Shown here: piece after piece, positions 7,984 through 16,930 of the stretch | Position numbering within the stretch: position 1 is the first letter of the stretch | Layout: each line of letters begins with the position of its first letter | Source of the DNA: Herbidospora yilanensis | GTDB lineage: Bacteria; Actinomycetota; Actinomycetes; Streptosporangiales; Streptosporangiaceae | Assembly: GCF_001570565.1 (NCBI RefSeq) | Contig: NZ_BBXE01000024.1 | Span: 130,653 to 194,652, forward strand | Length of the DNA: 64,000 nt | Reading direction: 5' to 3' | The notes under the pieces: generated by a model | Database searches by the model: none | Told to the model about the DNA's origin: nothing | What the model saw: only the letters and a program-made list of their open reading frames with translations | Translations under genes and position numbers: made by a program

Positions 7984-9096
7984 ATGAAAATCGGGTCGCT
8001 CGACGTCTGGCCCCCCGTGGTGCTCGCCCCGATGGCCGGCATCACCAACCGCGCCTACCGCACGCTCTGCCGCGAACAGGGCGGCGGCCTGTTCGTGTGC
8101 GAGATGATCACCTCGCGGGCGCTGGTCGAACGCAACCCGCTGACCTACGAGATGATCCGCTTCGGCCCCACGGAGTCGCCGCGCAGCATCCAGCTCTACG
8201 GGGTCGACCCGGTGATCATGGGCCGCGCGGCCAGGATCATCGCCGACGAGGACCTGGCCGACCACATCGACCTCAACTTCGGCTGCCCCGTGCCCAAGGT
8301 GACCCGCCGGGGCGGGGGCGCGGCGGTGCCCTACAAGCGGCGGCTGCTCCGGGCGATCATCCGCGAGGTGGTGGCCAACGCGGGCCCCCTGCCGGTGACC
8401 GTGAAGATGCGCAAGGGCATCGACGACGACCACCTGACCTACCTCGACGCCGGCCTGATCGCCGCGGAAGAGGGCGTGCAGGCGGTGGCCCTCCACGCGC
8501 GCACCGCCATCCAGCACTACGGCGGCTTCGCCGACTGGGACGCCGTGGCCCGCCTGCGCGACGCGGTGCCCGGCGACGTGCCGGTCCTGGGCAACGGCGA
8601 CATCTGGACGGCCGACGACGCCCTGCGCATGGTCGCCCAGACCGGGTGCGACGGCGTGGTGATCGGGCGCGGCTGCCTCGGCCGGCCGTGGTTGTTCCGC
8701 GACCTGGAGAACGCGTTCAACGGGTCGCCCGAGCGCGCCGAGCCCCGCCTCGGCGAGGTGGTCACCATGTTGCTGCGCCACGCCGAGCTCCTGGTCGAGG
8801 TGATGGGCGACGAGAAGCACGGCGTCTCCGACTTCCGCAAGCACGTCGGGTGGTATCTGAAGGCCTTCTCCGTCGGCGCCGAGACCCGGCGGCTCACCGC
8901 CCAGGCCGCCTCGCTCGACGAGCTGCGCGAGCGCCTGTCGGGCCTCGACCTCGACCAGCCGTGGCCCGGCGAGGCGGCCGACGGCCCGCGCGGGAAGAGT
9001 GGCGAACGGCAGAAGGTGCTGCTGCCGCACGGCTGGCTCGACGACCCCGACGACTTCGCCGTGCCCGAGGCCGAAGACGCGCTTTCCGGCGGTTGA
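7984..9096 (+). CDS. dusB: tRNA-dihydrouridine synthase B
   Basis: A 370-residue flavoenzyme that reduces uridines in tRNA with FMN and NADPH. Visible signatures are VVLAPMAGITNRAYR at the N terminus, ITSRAL, IDLNFGCPVPKVTRRG with the catalytic Cys, VKMRKGI, and GNGDIWT/GRGCLGRPW for FMN phosphate binding. ATG at 7984 begins right before the family's conserved N terminus; a GTG six codons upstream is possible. It is a house-keeping gene, with a small secreted protein 37 bp downstream. Confidence 0.93.
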   Translation: MKIGSLDVWPPVVLAPMAGITNRAYRTLCREQGGGLFVCEMITSRALVERNPLTYEMIRFGPTESPRSIQLYGVDPVIMGRAARIIADEDLADHIDLNFGCPVPKVTRRGGGAAVPYKRRLLRAIIREVVANAGPLPVTVKMRKGIDDDHLTYLDAGLIAAEEGVQAVALHARTAIQHYGGFADWDAVARLRDAVPGDVPVLGNGDIWTADDALRMVAQTGCDGVVIGRGCLGRPWLFRDLENAFNGSPERAEPRLGEVVTMLLRHAELLVEVMGDEKHGVSDFRKHVGWYLKAFSVGAETRRLTAQAASLDELRERLSGLDLDQPWPGEAADGPRGKSGERQKVLLPHGWLDDPDDFAVPEAEDALSGG

Positions 9097-9132
9097 CGCC
9101 CGCTTTATGGATTCGTGACTTATCGTGCTTGC

Positions 9133-9465
9133 ATGCGTCGCAGATCGGCTGTCGCCGCCGTCTTCACGGTGGTCCTGTTCGCGGCGCCCGCGAGCGCGGC
9201 GGCGGGCGGCCCGGTGACCACCCTGACCCCGTACGGCGGGCAGGCGACCTACGGGCAGGGCGTGCTCGACGTGTGGGACACCGAGGCCGACGGCCGGGCG
9301 GTCCGGACCTACGTCGGCGTCGGCGGCGTCGGCCAGGGCTACGACGAGAACACCGGCGGCGCGGGGACCGTCGTCAGGCACTATCTCAAGGCCGCCGACG
9401 TGACTCTCCAGACCTGCCGTCAGCGGGGCTCCTTCGTGTCCGACTGCGGCGCGGTGGGAGGCTGA
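9133..9465 (+). CDS. Small secreted protein
   Basis: A 110-residue protein with a clear signal peptide (MRRRSAVAAVFTVVLFAAP, cleavage near ASA-AAGG). The mature part is beta-rich, contains repeated VGVGGVGQGYD-type Gly residues, and holds one likely Cys pair near the C terminus (TCRQRGSFVSDC). I do not recognise the family. The stop is 2 bp before the TTG start of the next gene, so the two are probably co-translated; both are secreted. Confidence 0.6.
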   Translation: MRRRSAVAAVFTVVLFAAPASAAAGGPVTTLTPYGGQATYGQGVLDVWDTEADGRAVRTYVGVGGVGQGYDENTGGAGTVVRHYLKAADVTLQTCRQRGSFVSDCGAVGG

Positions 9466-9467
9466 CC

Positions 9468-10493
9468 TTGCGCGTCCTGCTCGCCGCCCTCGCACTGACC
9501 GGCACCCTGACCGGCACCCTGACCGGCACCCTGAACGGCACCCTGAACGGCACCGCCCTCGTCGAACGCCCCCCGCTCGTGCAGAACCTCTGGCCGCAGG
9601 CCGTCCACGTCATCCCCGCCGTGCTGGCCGACGGCCGGACGATCACCCCGCGCCTGTTCCTCGACGACGACACCCTTCTCGCGACCGCGGCCAAGGGCTT
9701 CGAGCGGTCGGAGGCGCTGGTGTCGTACCGGCTGACGAACGGGGAGACCACCGAGCTGGCCGAGCTGCCCCTGCCGCCCCGGACCGTCGTCCACCCCTCG
9801 GGCGTGGCCGCCGGGTCGGGCCACATCGCGTGGTGGACGGCCCGCCGCGACGGCGCCGGACGCGTCGGCGAGATCTGGGCGGTGCCGCTCACCGGCGGCG
9901 ACCCGGTCGCCATCGCCGCCTTCGCGCTGACCGGCACGGTCACCGGCCTTGAACTGACCCCGCAGGGGGTCGTGTGGTCGACCGACGCCGGGGGTGTGTG
10001 GCGGGTGCCCTACGCGGGCGGCAGGCCTGCCGAGGTGCCCGGCACGCAGGGGCAACACGTGCTGAGGTGGCCGTGGGTGGGCTCGCCCGCCCGCGCCTTC
10101 ACCACGGCCGTCAACGCCGAGACGGGCGAGCGGCGGGAGACCCGTCCCGGCTCGTTGTGCGGGGTGAACCTGTGCGTGTCGGCCGACCGGCTGGCCTCGG
10201 CGCGGTCGGGGGCCGGGCTGCGGGCGACCAAACTGACCGACCCGCCGGTGTCCCGGCCCGCGCGCGACCGGTTCGTCACCTCCAGCACGATGGCGGGGCC
10301 GGGGGAGATCTGGGCGGGGCTCCACGACCTCGTCTCGGGGCAGGTGGCCGACCTGGGGGTGAAGCCGCTACCCGCCACGGGGGTGCAGGCGGGCGGGGTC
10401 GCGATCCCGGTGCCGGCCTCCGACGACCGGTTGCTGAGCTACCGGCAGGACGGCAGGCACGTCGTCGTCGACCTCGCCAAGGTCGGTGGCTAG
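9468..10493 (+). CDS. Secreted beta-propeller-like protein with repeat-bearing signal peptide
   Basis: A 341-residue protein starting at TTG 9468 with GGAGG 6 bp upstream. The N terminus MRVLLAALALTGTLTGT is followed by five in-frame copies of a 12-bp unit encoding LTGT/LNGT, inside or just after the signal peptide. The mature part has repeated short strands with IAWWTARRDG, EIWAVPLTGG and GVWRVPYAGG patterns, like a TolB/WD-type propeller. One Cys pair (SLCGVNLC) is present. Function unknown. The gene converges on the helicase with a 4-bp overlap. Confidence 0.7.
   Translation: MRVLLAALALTGTLTGTLTGTLNGTLNGTALVERPPLVQNLWPQAVHVIPAVLADGRTITPRLFLDDDTLLATAAKGFERSEALVSYRLTNGETTELAELPLPPRTVVHPSGVAAGSGHIAWWTARRDGAGRVGEIWAVPLTGGDPVAIAAFALTGTVTGLELTPQGVVWSTDAGGVWRVPYAGGRPAEVPGTQGQHVLRWPWVGSPARAFTTAVNAETGERRETRPGSLCGVNLCVSADRLASARSGAGLRATKLTDPPVSRPARDRFVTSSTMAGPGEIWAGLHDLVSGQVADLGVKPLPATGVQAGGVAIPVPASDDRLLSYRQDGRHVVVDLAKVGG
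9495..9554 (+). repeat. Five tandem 12-bp repeats in a signal peptide
   Basis: Units begin at 9495, 9507, 9519, 9531 and 9543. The first three are CTGACCGGCACC and the last two CTGAACGGCACC, encoding LTGT three times and LNGT twice. The unit is a multiple of three, so copy-number change by slippage would keep the frame and only lengthen or shorten the signal region. Confidence 0.9.
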
Positions 10494-12979
10494 AGGCGGT
10501 TGATGCCCACCACGTGGAGCACCGCCGTGCCCTCCTCGTCGGACGCCGCCAGATCCACATCCGCCGACACCCCCCAGTCGCCGTCCCCGTTCGGGTCTTC
10601 GATGACCTGCCGCACTCGCCACACCCCCGGCTCCTCCTCGATCCGCAGGAACGCCGGCCCGCGCGCCGAAGGCCCGGTGCCGATCGTGTCGTGCTCCTCG
10701 TAGTAGGCGTCGAGCCCCGCCGCCCAGTCGACGTCGGGGTACAGCTCCTCCAGCTCCTCCTGCTGGTCGAGCGCGGCCAGCTCCACCATCCGGAACATCG
10801 CGTTGCGGACCAGCACGCGGAAGGCGCGGGTGTTCGCGGTCACCGGGCGGAGCTTCGACTCCAGCTCGTCGCGGTGTTCCAGGGCCTCCGACGGGTTGGC
10901 CAGCTTCTCCCACTCGTCGATCAGGCTGGAGTCGACCTGGCGGATCAGTTCGCCGAGCCACTCGATCAGGTCGATCAGATCGTCGGTCTTCATGTGTTCG
11001 GGGACCGTGCGTGACAGGGCGCGGTAGGCGTCGGCCAGGTAGCGCAGGACGGTGCCCTCCGACCGGGCCAGTTCGTAGAACTGGATGTAGTCGGTGAAGG
11101 TCATCGCCCGTTCGTACATGTCGCGGATGATGGACTTCGGGCTGACCGTGTGGTCGCCGACCCAGGGGTGGCCCTGGCGGTAGGTCTCGTAGGCGCCGAA
11201 GAGCAGGGCCTCCAGCGGCATCGGGTAGGTGACCTCCTGGAGGAGCTCCATGCGCTCCTCGTATTCGATGCCGTCGGCCTTCATCTGGGCGACCGCCTCG
11301 CCGCGCGCCTTGTTGAGCTGGGCGTGCAGGATCTGCCTCGGGTCGTCGAGGGTCGACTCGACGACGCTGACGACGTCGAGGGCGTAGGTGGGGCTGTCGG
11401 GGGCCAGGAGTTCGAAGGTGGCCAGGGCGAAGGTCGACAGGGCCTGGTTGAGGGCGAAGTCCTGCTGGAGGTCGACCGTCAGGCGGGCGTAGCGGCCCTG
11501 GTCGTCGGGCTCCTTCAGGGTCTCGACGATGCCGCCCGCGAGCAGCGATCGGTAGATCGCGATGGCGTGGCTGATGTGGCGGCGCTGGTTCTTGCGCTCC
11601 TCGTGGTTGTCGGTCAGCAGGCTCTTCATCGCCTGGAAGCAGTTGCCGGGGCGGTTGATGACCGCCAGCAGCATCGCGTTGGAGACCTTGAACCGGCTGG
11701 TCAGCGGCTCGGGTTCGGCCGTCTGGAGCTTCTCGAAGGTCTCCTCGTTCCAGTTGACGAAGCCCTCCGGGGGCTTCTTGCGGGCGTAGCCGCGCCGGCG
11801 CTTGGGGTCGTCGCCGATCTTCGCCAAAGCACGTTCGTTCTCGATCACGTGGTCGGGGGCCTGGCAGGAGACGTAGCCGATGGTGTCGAAGCCGGCCCGG
11901 CCGGCGCGGCCGGCGATCTGGTGGAACTCGCGGGCGCGCAGGCGGCGGACGCGGTTGCCGTCGTACTTGGTGAGCGCGGTGAACAGCACCGTGCGGATCG
12001 GGACGTTGACGCCGACGCCGAGGGTGTCGGTGCCGCAGATGACCTTCAGGAGGCCGGCCTGGGCGAGCTTCTCGACGAGCCGGCGGTATTTGGGCAGCAT
12101 GCCCGCGTGGTGGACGCCGATCCCGTGGCGTACCAGCCGGGAGAGGGCGCGGCCGAACTTGGTCGTGAAGCGGAAGTTGCCGATCAGGGCCGCGATGGCC
12201 TCCTTCTCGGCCTTGCTGCACATGTTGATGCTCATCAGCGCCTGGGCGCGCTCCATCGCGGCGGCCTGGGTGAAGTGGACCACGTAGACGGGGGCCTGCC
12301 CGGTCGACAGGAACTCCTCCAGCGTCTCGTGCAGCGGGGTCATCCGGTACGAGTAGACCAGCGGCACCGGGCGTTCGGAGTGTTTGACCACGGCCGTCGG
12401 ACGGCCGGTGCGTCGCGTGAGGTCCTTCTCGAAGCGGGTGACGTCGCCCAGGGTCGCCGACATCAGCACGAACTGGGCCTGCGGGAGCTCCAGCAGCGGG
12501 ACCTGCCAGGCCCAGCCCCGGTCGGGCTCGGCGTAGAAGTGGAACTCGTCCATGATCACCATGCCGACGTCGGCCTGGCGGCCCTCGGCCAGCGCGACCT
12601 GGGCGAGGATCTCGGCGGTGCAGCAGATGATCGGGGCGTCGGCGTTGACCGAGGCGTCGCCGGTCATCATGCCGACGTTCTCGGTGCCGAAGATCGCGCA
12701 CAGGTCGAAGAACTTCTCCGAGACCAGCGCCTTGATGGGGGCCGTGTAGAAGGAGACCTGGTCGTTGGCGAGGGCCGCGAAGTGGGCCCCGGCCGCCACG
12801 AGCGACTTGCCCGAGCCGGTGGGGGTCGACAGGATCAGGTTGCCGCCCGTCACCACCTCCATCAGCGCCTCCTCCTGCGCCGGATAGAGCGTCAGGCCAC
12901 GCTCCTCGTTCCAGGCGGCGAACGCCTCGAAGAGGGAATCCGGGTCGGGGGTCTGCGGCAGGCGCTCGATCAGGCTCAC
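10490..12979 (-). CDS. DEAD/DEAH-box helicase with DUF3516 (Ski2-like)
   Basis: An 829-residue superfamily 2 helicase. Motifs: Walker A TPTGSGKS (residues 52-59), DEFH (144-147), SATLG, a helicase C-terminal domain with GTDTLGVGVN, and QIAGRAGRAG. The C-terminal half matches DUF3516, found in actinobacterial relatives of Ski2/Mtr4 RNA helicases. It probably unwinds RNA or RNA-DNA in the cytosol; it is widespread and looks like house-keeping, not a defence gene. GTG start at 12979. It converges on the secreted protein gene (4-bp overlap) and is divergent from the histidine kinase. Confidence 0.9.
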   Translation of the reverse strand: MSLIERLPQTPDPDSLFEAFAAWNEERGLTLYPAQEEALMEVVTGGNLILSTPTGSGKSLVAAGAHFAALANDQVSFYTAPIKALVSEKFFDLCAIFGTENVGMMTGDASVNADAPIICCTAEILAQVALAEGRQADVGMVIMDEFHFYAEPDRGWAWQVPLLELPQAQFVLMSATLGDVTRFEKDLTRRTGRPTAVVKHSERPVPLVYSYRMTPLHETLEEFLSTGQAPVYVVHFTQAAAMERAQALMSINMCSKAEKEAIAALIGNFRFTTKFGRALSRLVRHGIGVHHAGMLPKYRRLVEKLAQAGLLKVICGTDTLGVGVNVPIRTVLFTALTKYDGNRVRRLRAREFHQIAGRAGRAGFDTIGYVSCQAPDHVIENERALAKIGDDPKRRRGYARKKPPEGFVNWNEETFEKLQTAEPEPLTSRFKVSNAMLLAVINRPGNCFQAMKSLLTDNHEERKNQRRHISHAIAIYRSLLAGGIVETLKEPDDQGRYARLTVDLQQDFALNQALSTFALATFELLAPDSPTYALDVVSVVESTLDDPRQILHAQLNKARGEAVAQMKADGIEYEERMELLQEVTYPMPLEALLFGAYETYRQGHPWVGDHTVSPKSIIRDMYERAMTFTDYIQFYELARSEGTVLRYLADAYRALSRTVPEHMKTDDLIDLIEWLGELIRQVDSSLIDEWEKLANPSEALEHRDELESKLRPVTANTRAFRVLVRNAMFRMVELAALDQQEELEELYPDVDWAAGLDAYYEEHDTIGTGPSARGPAFLRIEEEPGVWRVRQVIEDPNGDGDWGVSADVDLAASDEEGTAVLHVVGINRL

Positions 12980-13092
12980 CGCTCTATCCTGCCCCGAAGC
13001 ACGGGGAGAGCGGAAACGCGTGTTCGTACAAGATCGGGAAAGTCCGCGTGTCAGAGGGCCGCCGGCGGGCCCGTAGGGCCGAGATTGGCGGA

Positions 13093-14241
13093 ATGCGGGA
13101 GACGATCGACCGGTGGCGCGCGCGGTGGGACGCGCTGAGCCCGGACCGCCGGGGCGAGGTCACCGACGTCGCCCTCGCGGCCTCGATCCTCGTCTACACC
13201 CTGCCGCCGGCCTTCCTGGAGCCGGCCCAGGCGGGCATCGACGTGCCCATGGGATGGTCGGTGGCCAGCGCCATCGCCGTCTCGGCGAGCATGATGGTCC
13301 GCCGTGGCTGGGGGTGGCCGCCCCTGATCCTGGGCATGGTCTGCTTCTTCTTCACCGGGCAGGGCATGCCGGTCTCGATCGCGGCCTACTCGATGACGGC
13401 GCACCGGACGGTGCGGTGGTGGCAGGCCGTGGCGGCGGTGCTGACCGTCGTGTACGCCATCGGCGACTTCGTCCAGCCCCACGTCGAGCCCAACGCCGTG
13501 GTCAGCGCGGTGCGCGCGGTCATGCTCGTCTACGTGGCGGCCGTGCTCGGCACCTGGGTGCGCGGGTACCGGGACCTGATCCAGACGCTGAAGGAGGACG
13601 CGTCCCTGCGGGAGGAGAACGCCGCCGCGCGTGAGCGCAGGCGGATCGCGGCCGAGCTCCACGACACCGTGACCCACGCCGTGACCGTGATGGTGCTCAA
13701 GGCCGGGATGATTCAGGAGGACACCGACCAGGAGGACAACCCGGCGCTGGCCAGGGACATCGAAGATCAGGGGGTCCGCGCCCTCACCGAGCTCCGCGAG
13801 CTGCTCACCGTGTTGCGGGCCGAGGACCTGCCCGAGTCGGCCCAGGGGATCGACGCCATCCCCAGGCTCGTGGCCGACAGCAACACGACCGGGCAGCGGG
13901 TCGACCTGGACTTCGAGGTCGACGGGGTGCGCCTGTCGCGCAGCGTCGAGCACGCCGCCTACCGGGTCGTCCAGGAAGGGCTGAACAACGCCCGCAAGCA
14001 CGCGCCCCGGGCCGCGGTCACCGTCACCGGGCGGATCTCCGGCGACGAGCTCGTCATCGTCGTGCACAACGCCGCCGGGCCGCCGCGCGGGCGGGTCTTC
14101 GGCGAGTCGGGCTACGGGCTGGCGGGCCTGCGGGAACGCGTCATGCTGGTCGGCGGCACGCTCCAGGCGGGCGCCGCCGCCGGGGGGTTCACCCTGACCG
14201 CGCGTATCCCGGTCGCTCCAACAGTTCCCGAACCCTCCTGA
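13093..14241 (+). CDS. Sensor histidine kinase, NarX/LiaS type
   Basis: About 382 residues with four or five membrane segments in the first 150, a short linker helix, then a HisKA_3 dimerisation motif RRRIAAELHDTVTHA (phospho-acceptor His near residue 190). A HATPase domain follows (YRVVQEGLNNARKHAP, GYGLAGLRERV). It should autophosphorylate and pass phosphate to a LuxR/NarL-type response regulator, but none lies next to it in this window, so it is an orphan here. ATG at 13093 is used; a GTG at 13048 in frame is possible. The 3' end overlaps the converging XRE gene by 53 bp. Confidence 0.82.
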   Translation: MRETIDRWRARWDALSPDRRGEVTDVALAASILVYTLPPAFLEPAQAGIDVPMGWSVASAIAVSASMMVRRGWGWPPLILGMVCFFFTGQGMPVSIAAYSMTAHRTVRWWQAVAAVLTVVYAIGDFVQPHVEPNAVVSAVRAVMLVYVAAVLGTWVRGYRDLIQTLKEDASLREENAAARERRRIAAELHDTVTHAVTVMVLKAGMIQEDTDQEDNPALARDIEDQGVRALTELRELLTVLRAEDLPESAQGIDAIPRLVADSNTTGQRVDLDFEVDGVRLSRSVEHAAYRVVQEGLNNARKHAPRAAVTVTGRISGDELVIVVHNAAGPPRGRVFGESGYGLAGLRERVMLVGGTLQAGAAAGGFTLTARIPVAPTVPEPS

Positions 14242-15007
14242 GGGCCTCCTGCGCGCCGGTGCCGGGGATCGGGACGTACATGATCAGCCGCTGGCCCGAG
14301 TCGGGGATGGCCAGGATCTGCCTCCGTACGTCGATCTCGCCGACGACCTCGTGCAGGAGCCGTTTGCGCAGCTCACGACGGATCTCCACGTCATGGGCGG
14401 CCCACAGGCCGCGGAACAGGGGGCTGCCGGCGGCCAGTTCGGCGACCAGGTCCGTCAGCTCCGGCCGGGTCGCCGACGCCGCCCTGAGCTCGCGGACCGC
14501 CGCCGCGGCGAACGACTCGGCGTGGCGGCAGACCTCGCGGTGCACCGGACCGGCGAAGATGCCGCGCATCTCGTTCCCGCCGACCGTCAGGTAGGGGATC
14601 AGGTGCAGGGCCATCGGGTTGGCGGCCAGCACGTCGAACCCATCGTCGAGGACGTAGGCCGGGACGTCGGTGAGAGTCGCCAGGAGCTCCACCACGCCCT
14701 GCGGCACCGTGGCCGAGACGCCGCCCCGGGCGGGCGTCTCCCCGGCCAGGTGGTAGAGGTGGGCACGCTCGTCGGCGGTGAGCATCAGGGCCCTGGCCAG
14801 CGCGTTGAGGATCTGCCGTGAGGGGTGGGGGCCGCGCCCCTGCTCCAGCCGGATGTAGTAGTCGACCGACATCCCGGCCAGTTCGGCGACCTCCTGCCGG
14901 CGCAGCCCCGTGATCCGCCGCCGCGCGCCGTCGGGCAACCCGACGTCGCGGGGCTTCAGCCGGGCGCGGCGGGTGCGGAGGAAGTCGGCCAGCCCGTTCC
15001 TGTCCAT
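14189..15007 (-). CDS. XRE-family regulator with MmyB-like C-terminal domain
   Basis: A 272-residue DNA-binding protein. The N terminus carries a helix-turn-helix (RRQEVAELAGMSVDYYIRLEQGRGPHPS). The remaining part matches the MmyB-like ligand-binding domain (PAYVLDDGFDVLAANPMA, EVCRHAESFAAAAVRELR). Family members of this type often sit divergently from, and control, a short-chain dehydrogenase, exactly the arrangement seen here with the gene at 15110. It probably represses the SDR until a ligand is bound. The ligand is unknown. Confidence 0.88.
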   Translation of the reverse strand: MDRNGLADFLRTRRARLKPRDVGLPDGARRRITGLRRQEVAELAGMSVDYYIRLEQGRGPHPSRQILNALARALMLTADERAHLYHLAGETPARGGVSATVPQGVVELLATLTDVPAYVLDDGFDVLAANPMALHLIPYLTVGGNEMRGIFAGPVHREVCRHAESFAAAAVRELRAASATRPELTDLVAELAAGSPLFRGLWAAHDVEIRRELRKRLLHEVVGEIDVRRQILAIPDSGQRLIMYVPIPGTGAQEALRRVRELLERPGYARSG

Positions 15008-15109
15008 GAGCCGATTTTTCCTCTTATCGGGGGCGCGTGGGTGGTACCGCCGATCCCAGCCTCAGCCGGTCTCTCGTCCTCCGGTACGGCCCCGCCCACT
15101 CTTGACGTC

Positions 15110-15808
15110 ATGACGACAGCACTCATCACCGGCGCGAACAAGGGAATCGGCTTCGAGACGGCCCGCCTCCTGGCGGAGCGGGGCGTGGACGTGGTCATCG
15201 GCGCCCGGGATCCCGGCAGGGGAGAGGAGGCGGCCGCGCGCCTGGGCGTCGGCTGGGTCGAGCTCGACGTGACCTCTCCCACGACGATCACGGCCGCCGC
15301 GGCGGTCCTGGAGGAACGTTTCGGCTCTCTGGACGTCCTGGTGAACAACGCCGGGATCGCCCGGGGCGGCCCGCCCACCGAGACCCCGCTCGACCTGATG
15401 CGCGGCCTCTACGAGGTGAACGTCTTCGGCGTCGTCGCGGTCACCAACGCCATGGTCCCGCTCCTGCGCAAGTCGCCCGCCGGCCGGATCGTCATGGTGT
15501 CGAGCGAGGTCGGCAGCCTGACGGTCACCACCGACCCGGCCAACCCGTGGGGCGACCTGAACAGCCTGGCCTACCAGTCGTCCAAGACGGCCCTCAACAT
15601 GGTCACCGCCCTGTACGCCAAGGAGCTGGCCGGCACCGCGATCAAGGTGAACGCGATCTCGCCCGGCTACTGCGCCACCGACCTCAACGGCTTCCAGGGA
15701 GACCGGACGGCCGCCCAGGGCGCGGCCGTGTCGGTGTCGATGGCCCTGCTCGGCGACGACGGCCCGACGGGCACGTTCGTCAACGAGGAGGGCGTGGTCG
15801 CCTGGTAG
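15110..15808 (+). CDS. Short-chain dehydrogenase/reductase
   Basis: A 232-residue classical SDR. Cofactor motif TGANKGIG (residues 7-14), LVNNAGIA, catalytic Ser in VMVSSEVG, and YQSSK with the Tyr-Lys pair. It reduces or oxidises a carbonyl or alcohol using NAD(P)(H); the substrate is not predictable. It is divergently oriented from the MmyB-like XRE regulator across 102 bp and is the likely regulatory target. It stops directly against the converging deazaflavin-type gene. Confidence 0.88.
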   Translation: MTTALITGANKGIGFETARLLAERGVDVVIGARDPGRGEEAAARLGVGWVELDVTSPTTITAAAAVLEERFGSLDVLVNNAGIARGGPPTETPLDLMRGLYEVNVFGVVAVTNAMVPLLRKSPAGRIVMVSSEVGSLTVTTDPANPWGDLNSLAYQSSKTALNMVTALYAKELAGTAIKVNAISPGYCATDLNGFQGDRTAAQGAAVSVSMALLGDDGPTGTFVNEEGVVAW

Positions 15809-16210
15809 TTAGAGGCGTTCGATGACGACGACCGGGATCTCGCGGTCGGTCTTCTTCGTGTACTCGTCGTAGTCGGGCCAGGCGGCCACCATCACCCGCC
15901 ACATGTCGGGCTTCTCCTCCGGGGTGGCGGTCCGGGCGCGGGCGCGGAACCGGTCGCCCAAGACCTGGAACCCCACCTCGGGGTTGGCCTGGAGGTTCAG
16001 ATACCACTCGGGCGGGGCGTCCGCACCGCCCTTGGAGGCGACCAGCAGATAGTCGTCGCCGTACTTCTGGTAGATCAGCGGGGTCGTGTGTTCCTTGCCG
16101 GTGCGGCGGCCCTTCGTGGTGAGCAGGGCCGCCGTCGTGCCCTGCCACTCGTGACCCTCGGCGCCGTCGGTGGCCTGATAACGCTCGACGTGTTCCTTAC
16201 CGAAAAGCAT
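15809..16210 (-). CDS. Deazaflavin (F420)-dependent nitroreductase family protein
   Basis: A 133-residue protein of the Ddn/split-beta-barrel family: TTKGRRTGKEHTTPLIY, DDYLLVASKGGADAPPEWYLN, and a PVVVIERL C terminus. Relatives use coenzyme F420H2 to reduce quinones or nitro compounds. The start is either ATG 16210 (MLFGKEHV, with AGGTG upstream) or GTG 16219; the former fits the family N terminus. It sits downstream of the TetR gene on the same strand with a 26-bp gap and may be co-transcribed. Confidence 0.83.
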   Translation of the reverse strand: MLFGKEHVERYQATDGAEGHEWQGTTAALLTTKGRRTGKEHTTPLIYQKYGDDYLLVASKGGADAPPEWYLNLQANPEVGFQVLGDRFRARARTATPEEKPDMWRVMVAAWPDYDEYTKKTDREIPVVVIERL

Positions 16211-16236
16211 GCGTTTCACCTACCCTTTCGGGCGGA

Positions 16237-16815
16237 TCAACTCCCGGTCGCCTCGATCAATTCCAGGGCAACCTTCAGTGAGGCCTCATACCTCTCGTTC
16301 TCGTCGATCTTCGGATCGGGCAGTATGAACCCGACCGCGTGGATGGCGAACAGGGCCAGGCCGTGCTTGAGCCGGAGCGTCAGCGGCTGGTCGTGGTCGA
16401 TCAGGAGCTCGCTGAGCTCGATCACCTTCTCGCGCATCCGCAGCATCACCGGGTGGTGCTTCATCGCGGTCGGATTGCGCTCCATGAAGCGGGTGATCGC
16501 GCGGCCCTCGTAGGCGCCCTCGGCGTAGCGGACGATCGCCGCGCGGCGGACCTCGGGCGTGACGGCGTCGTGGGCGCGCAGCTCGCCGATGATCACGTCG
16601 AGCGTCGCGATGCGATCGATGATCATGCCCGCGACGATGTCTTCCTTGGTCTTGAAGTGGTAATAGAGGGCCGCCTTGGTCACTCCCAGCGCCTCGGCGA
16701 TCTCGCGGAGCGAGGTCGCCTCATAGCCCTGCTCGGTGAACAGTTCGAGCGCGATCTCCTGGATGCGCGCACGGGTGTCTCGGGTCTCCCGAGGGGCGAA
16801 CACACGTTCGCTCAT
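16237..16815 (-). CDS. TetR-family repressor of the adjacent MFS exporter
   Basis: A 192-residue TetR protein. The N-terminal helix-turn-helix reads LREIAEALGVTKAALYYHFKTK, followed by a helical ligand-binding domain. It is divergent from a 14-helix drug exporter, with a perfect palindrome between them, the standard efflux-repressor arrangement. ATG at 16815 (MSERVFAP) is preferred; an upstream in-frame extension would read through the operator region. The ligand is probably a substrate of the exporter. Confidence 0.88.
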   Translation of the reverse strand: MSERVFAPRETRDTRARIQEIALELFTEQGYEATSLREIAEALGVTKAALYYHFKTKEDIVAGMIIDRIATLDVIIGELRAHDAVTPEVRRAAIVRYAEGAYEGRAITRFMERNPTAMKHHPVMLRMREKVIELSELLIDHDQPLTLRLKHGLALFAIHAVGFILPDPKIDENERYEASLKVALELIEATGS

Positions 16816-16842
16816 GGTGTTTGGTCGTCCTTTTAATTCAAC

Positions 16843-16872
16843 TTGACGGGCGGCTAGTACGGACCTTACCTT
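16843..16872 (+). promoter_or_regulatory. Candidate promoter of the MFS exporter
   Basis: TTGACG (16843-16848) and TACCTT (16867-16872) with an 18-bp spacer, 59 bp upstream of the MFS start. The palindromic operator begins 11 bp downstream of the -10 element, so a bound repressor would block transcription start or escape. Confidence 0.5.
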
Positions 16873-16882
16873 AACTCCGGCC

Positions 16883-16900
16883 ACTTGCCGGTCGGCAAGT
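16883..16900. promoter_or_regulatory. TetR operator palindrome
   Basis: ACTTGCCG-GT-CGGCAAGT: perfect 8-bp arms with a 2-bp centre. It lies between the divergent TetR and MFS genes. Its form is typical of TetR/QacR-type efflux operators and it probably serves the adjacent repressor. Confidence 0.75.
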
Positions 16901-16930
16901 AAGTACACGGGTTAACAAGGGGGCCCCGCA

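Noticed and set aside
10490-12979. DUF3516 helicase as part of a defence system
   Set aside because: The family is widespread in actinobacteria as a single Ski2-like gene; neighbours here give no defence context.
16816-16908. N-terminal extension of the TetR gene to 16908
   Set aside because: It would translate through the operator and promoter of the divergent exporter and adds residues unlike TetR proteins; ATG 16815 fits.
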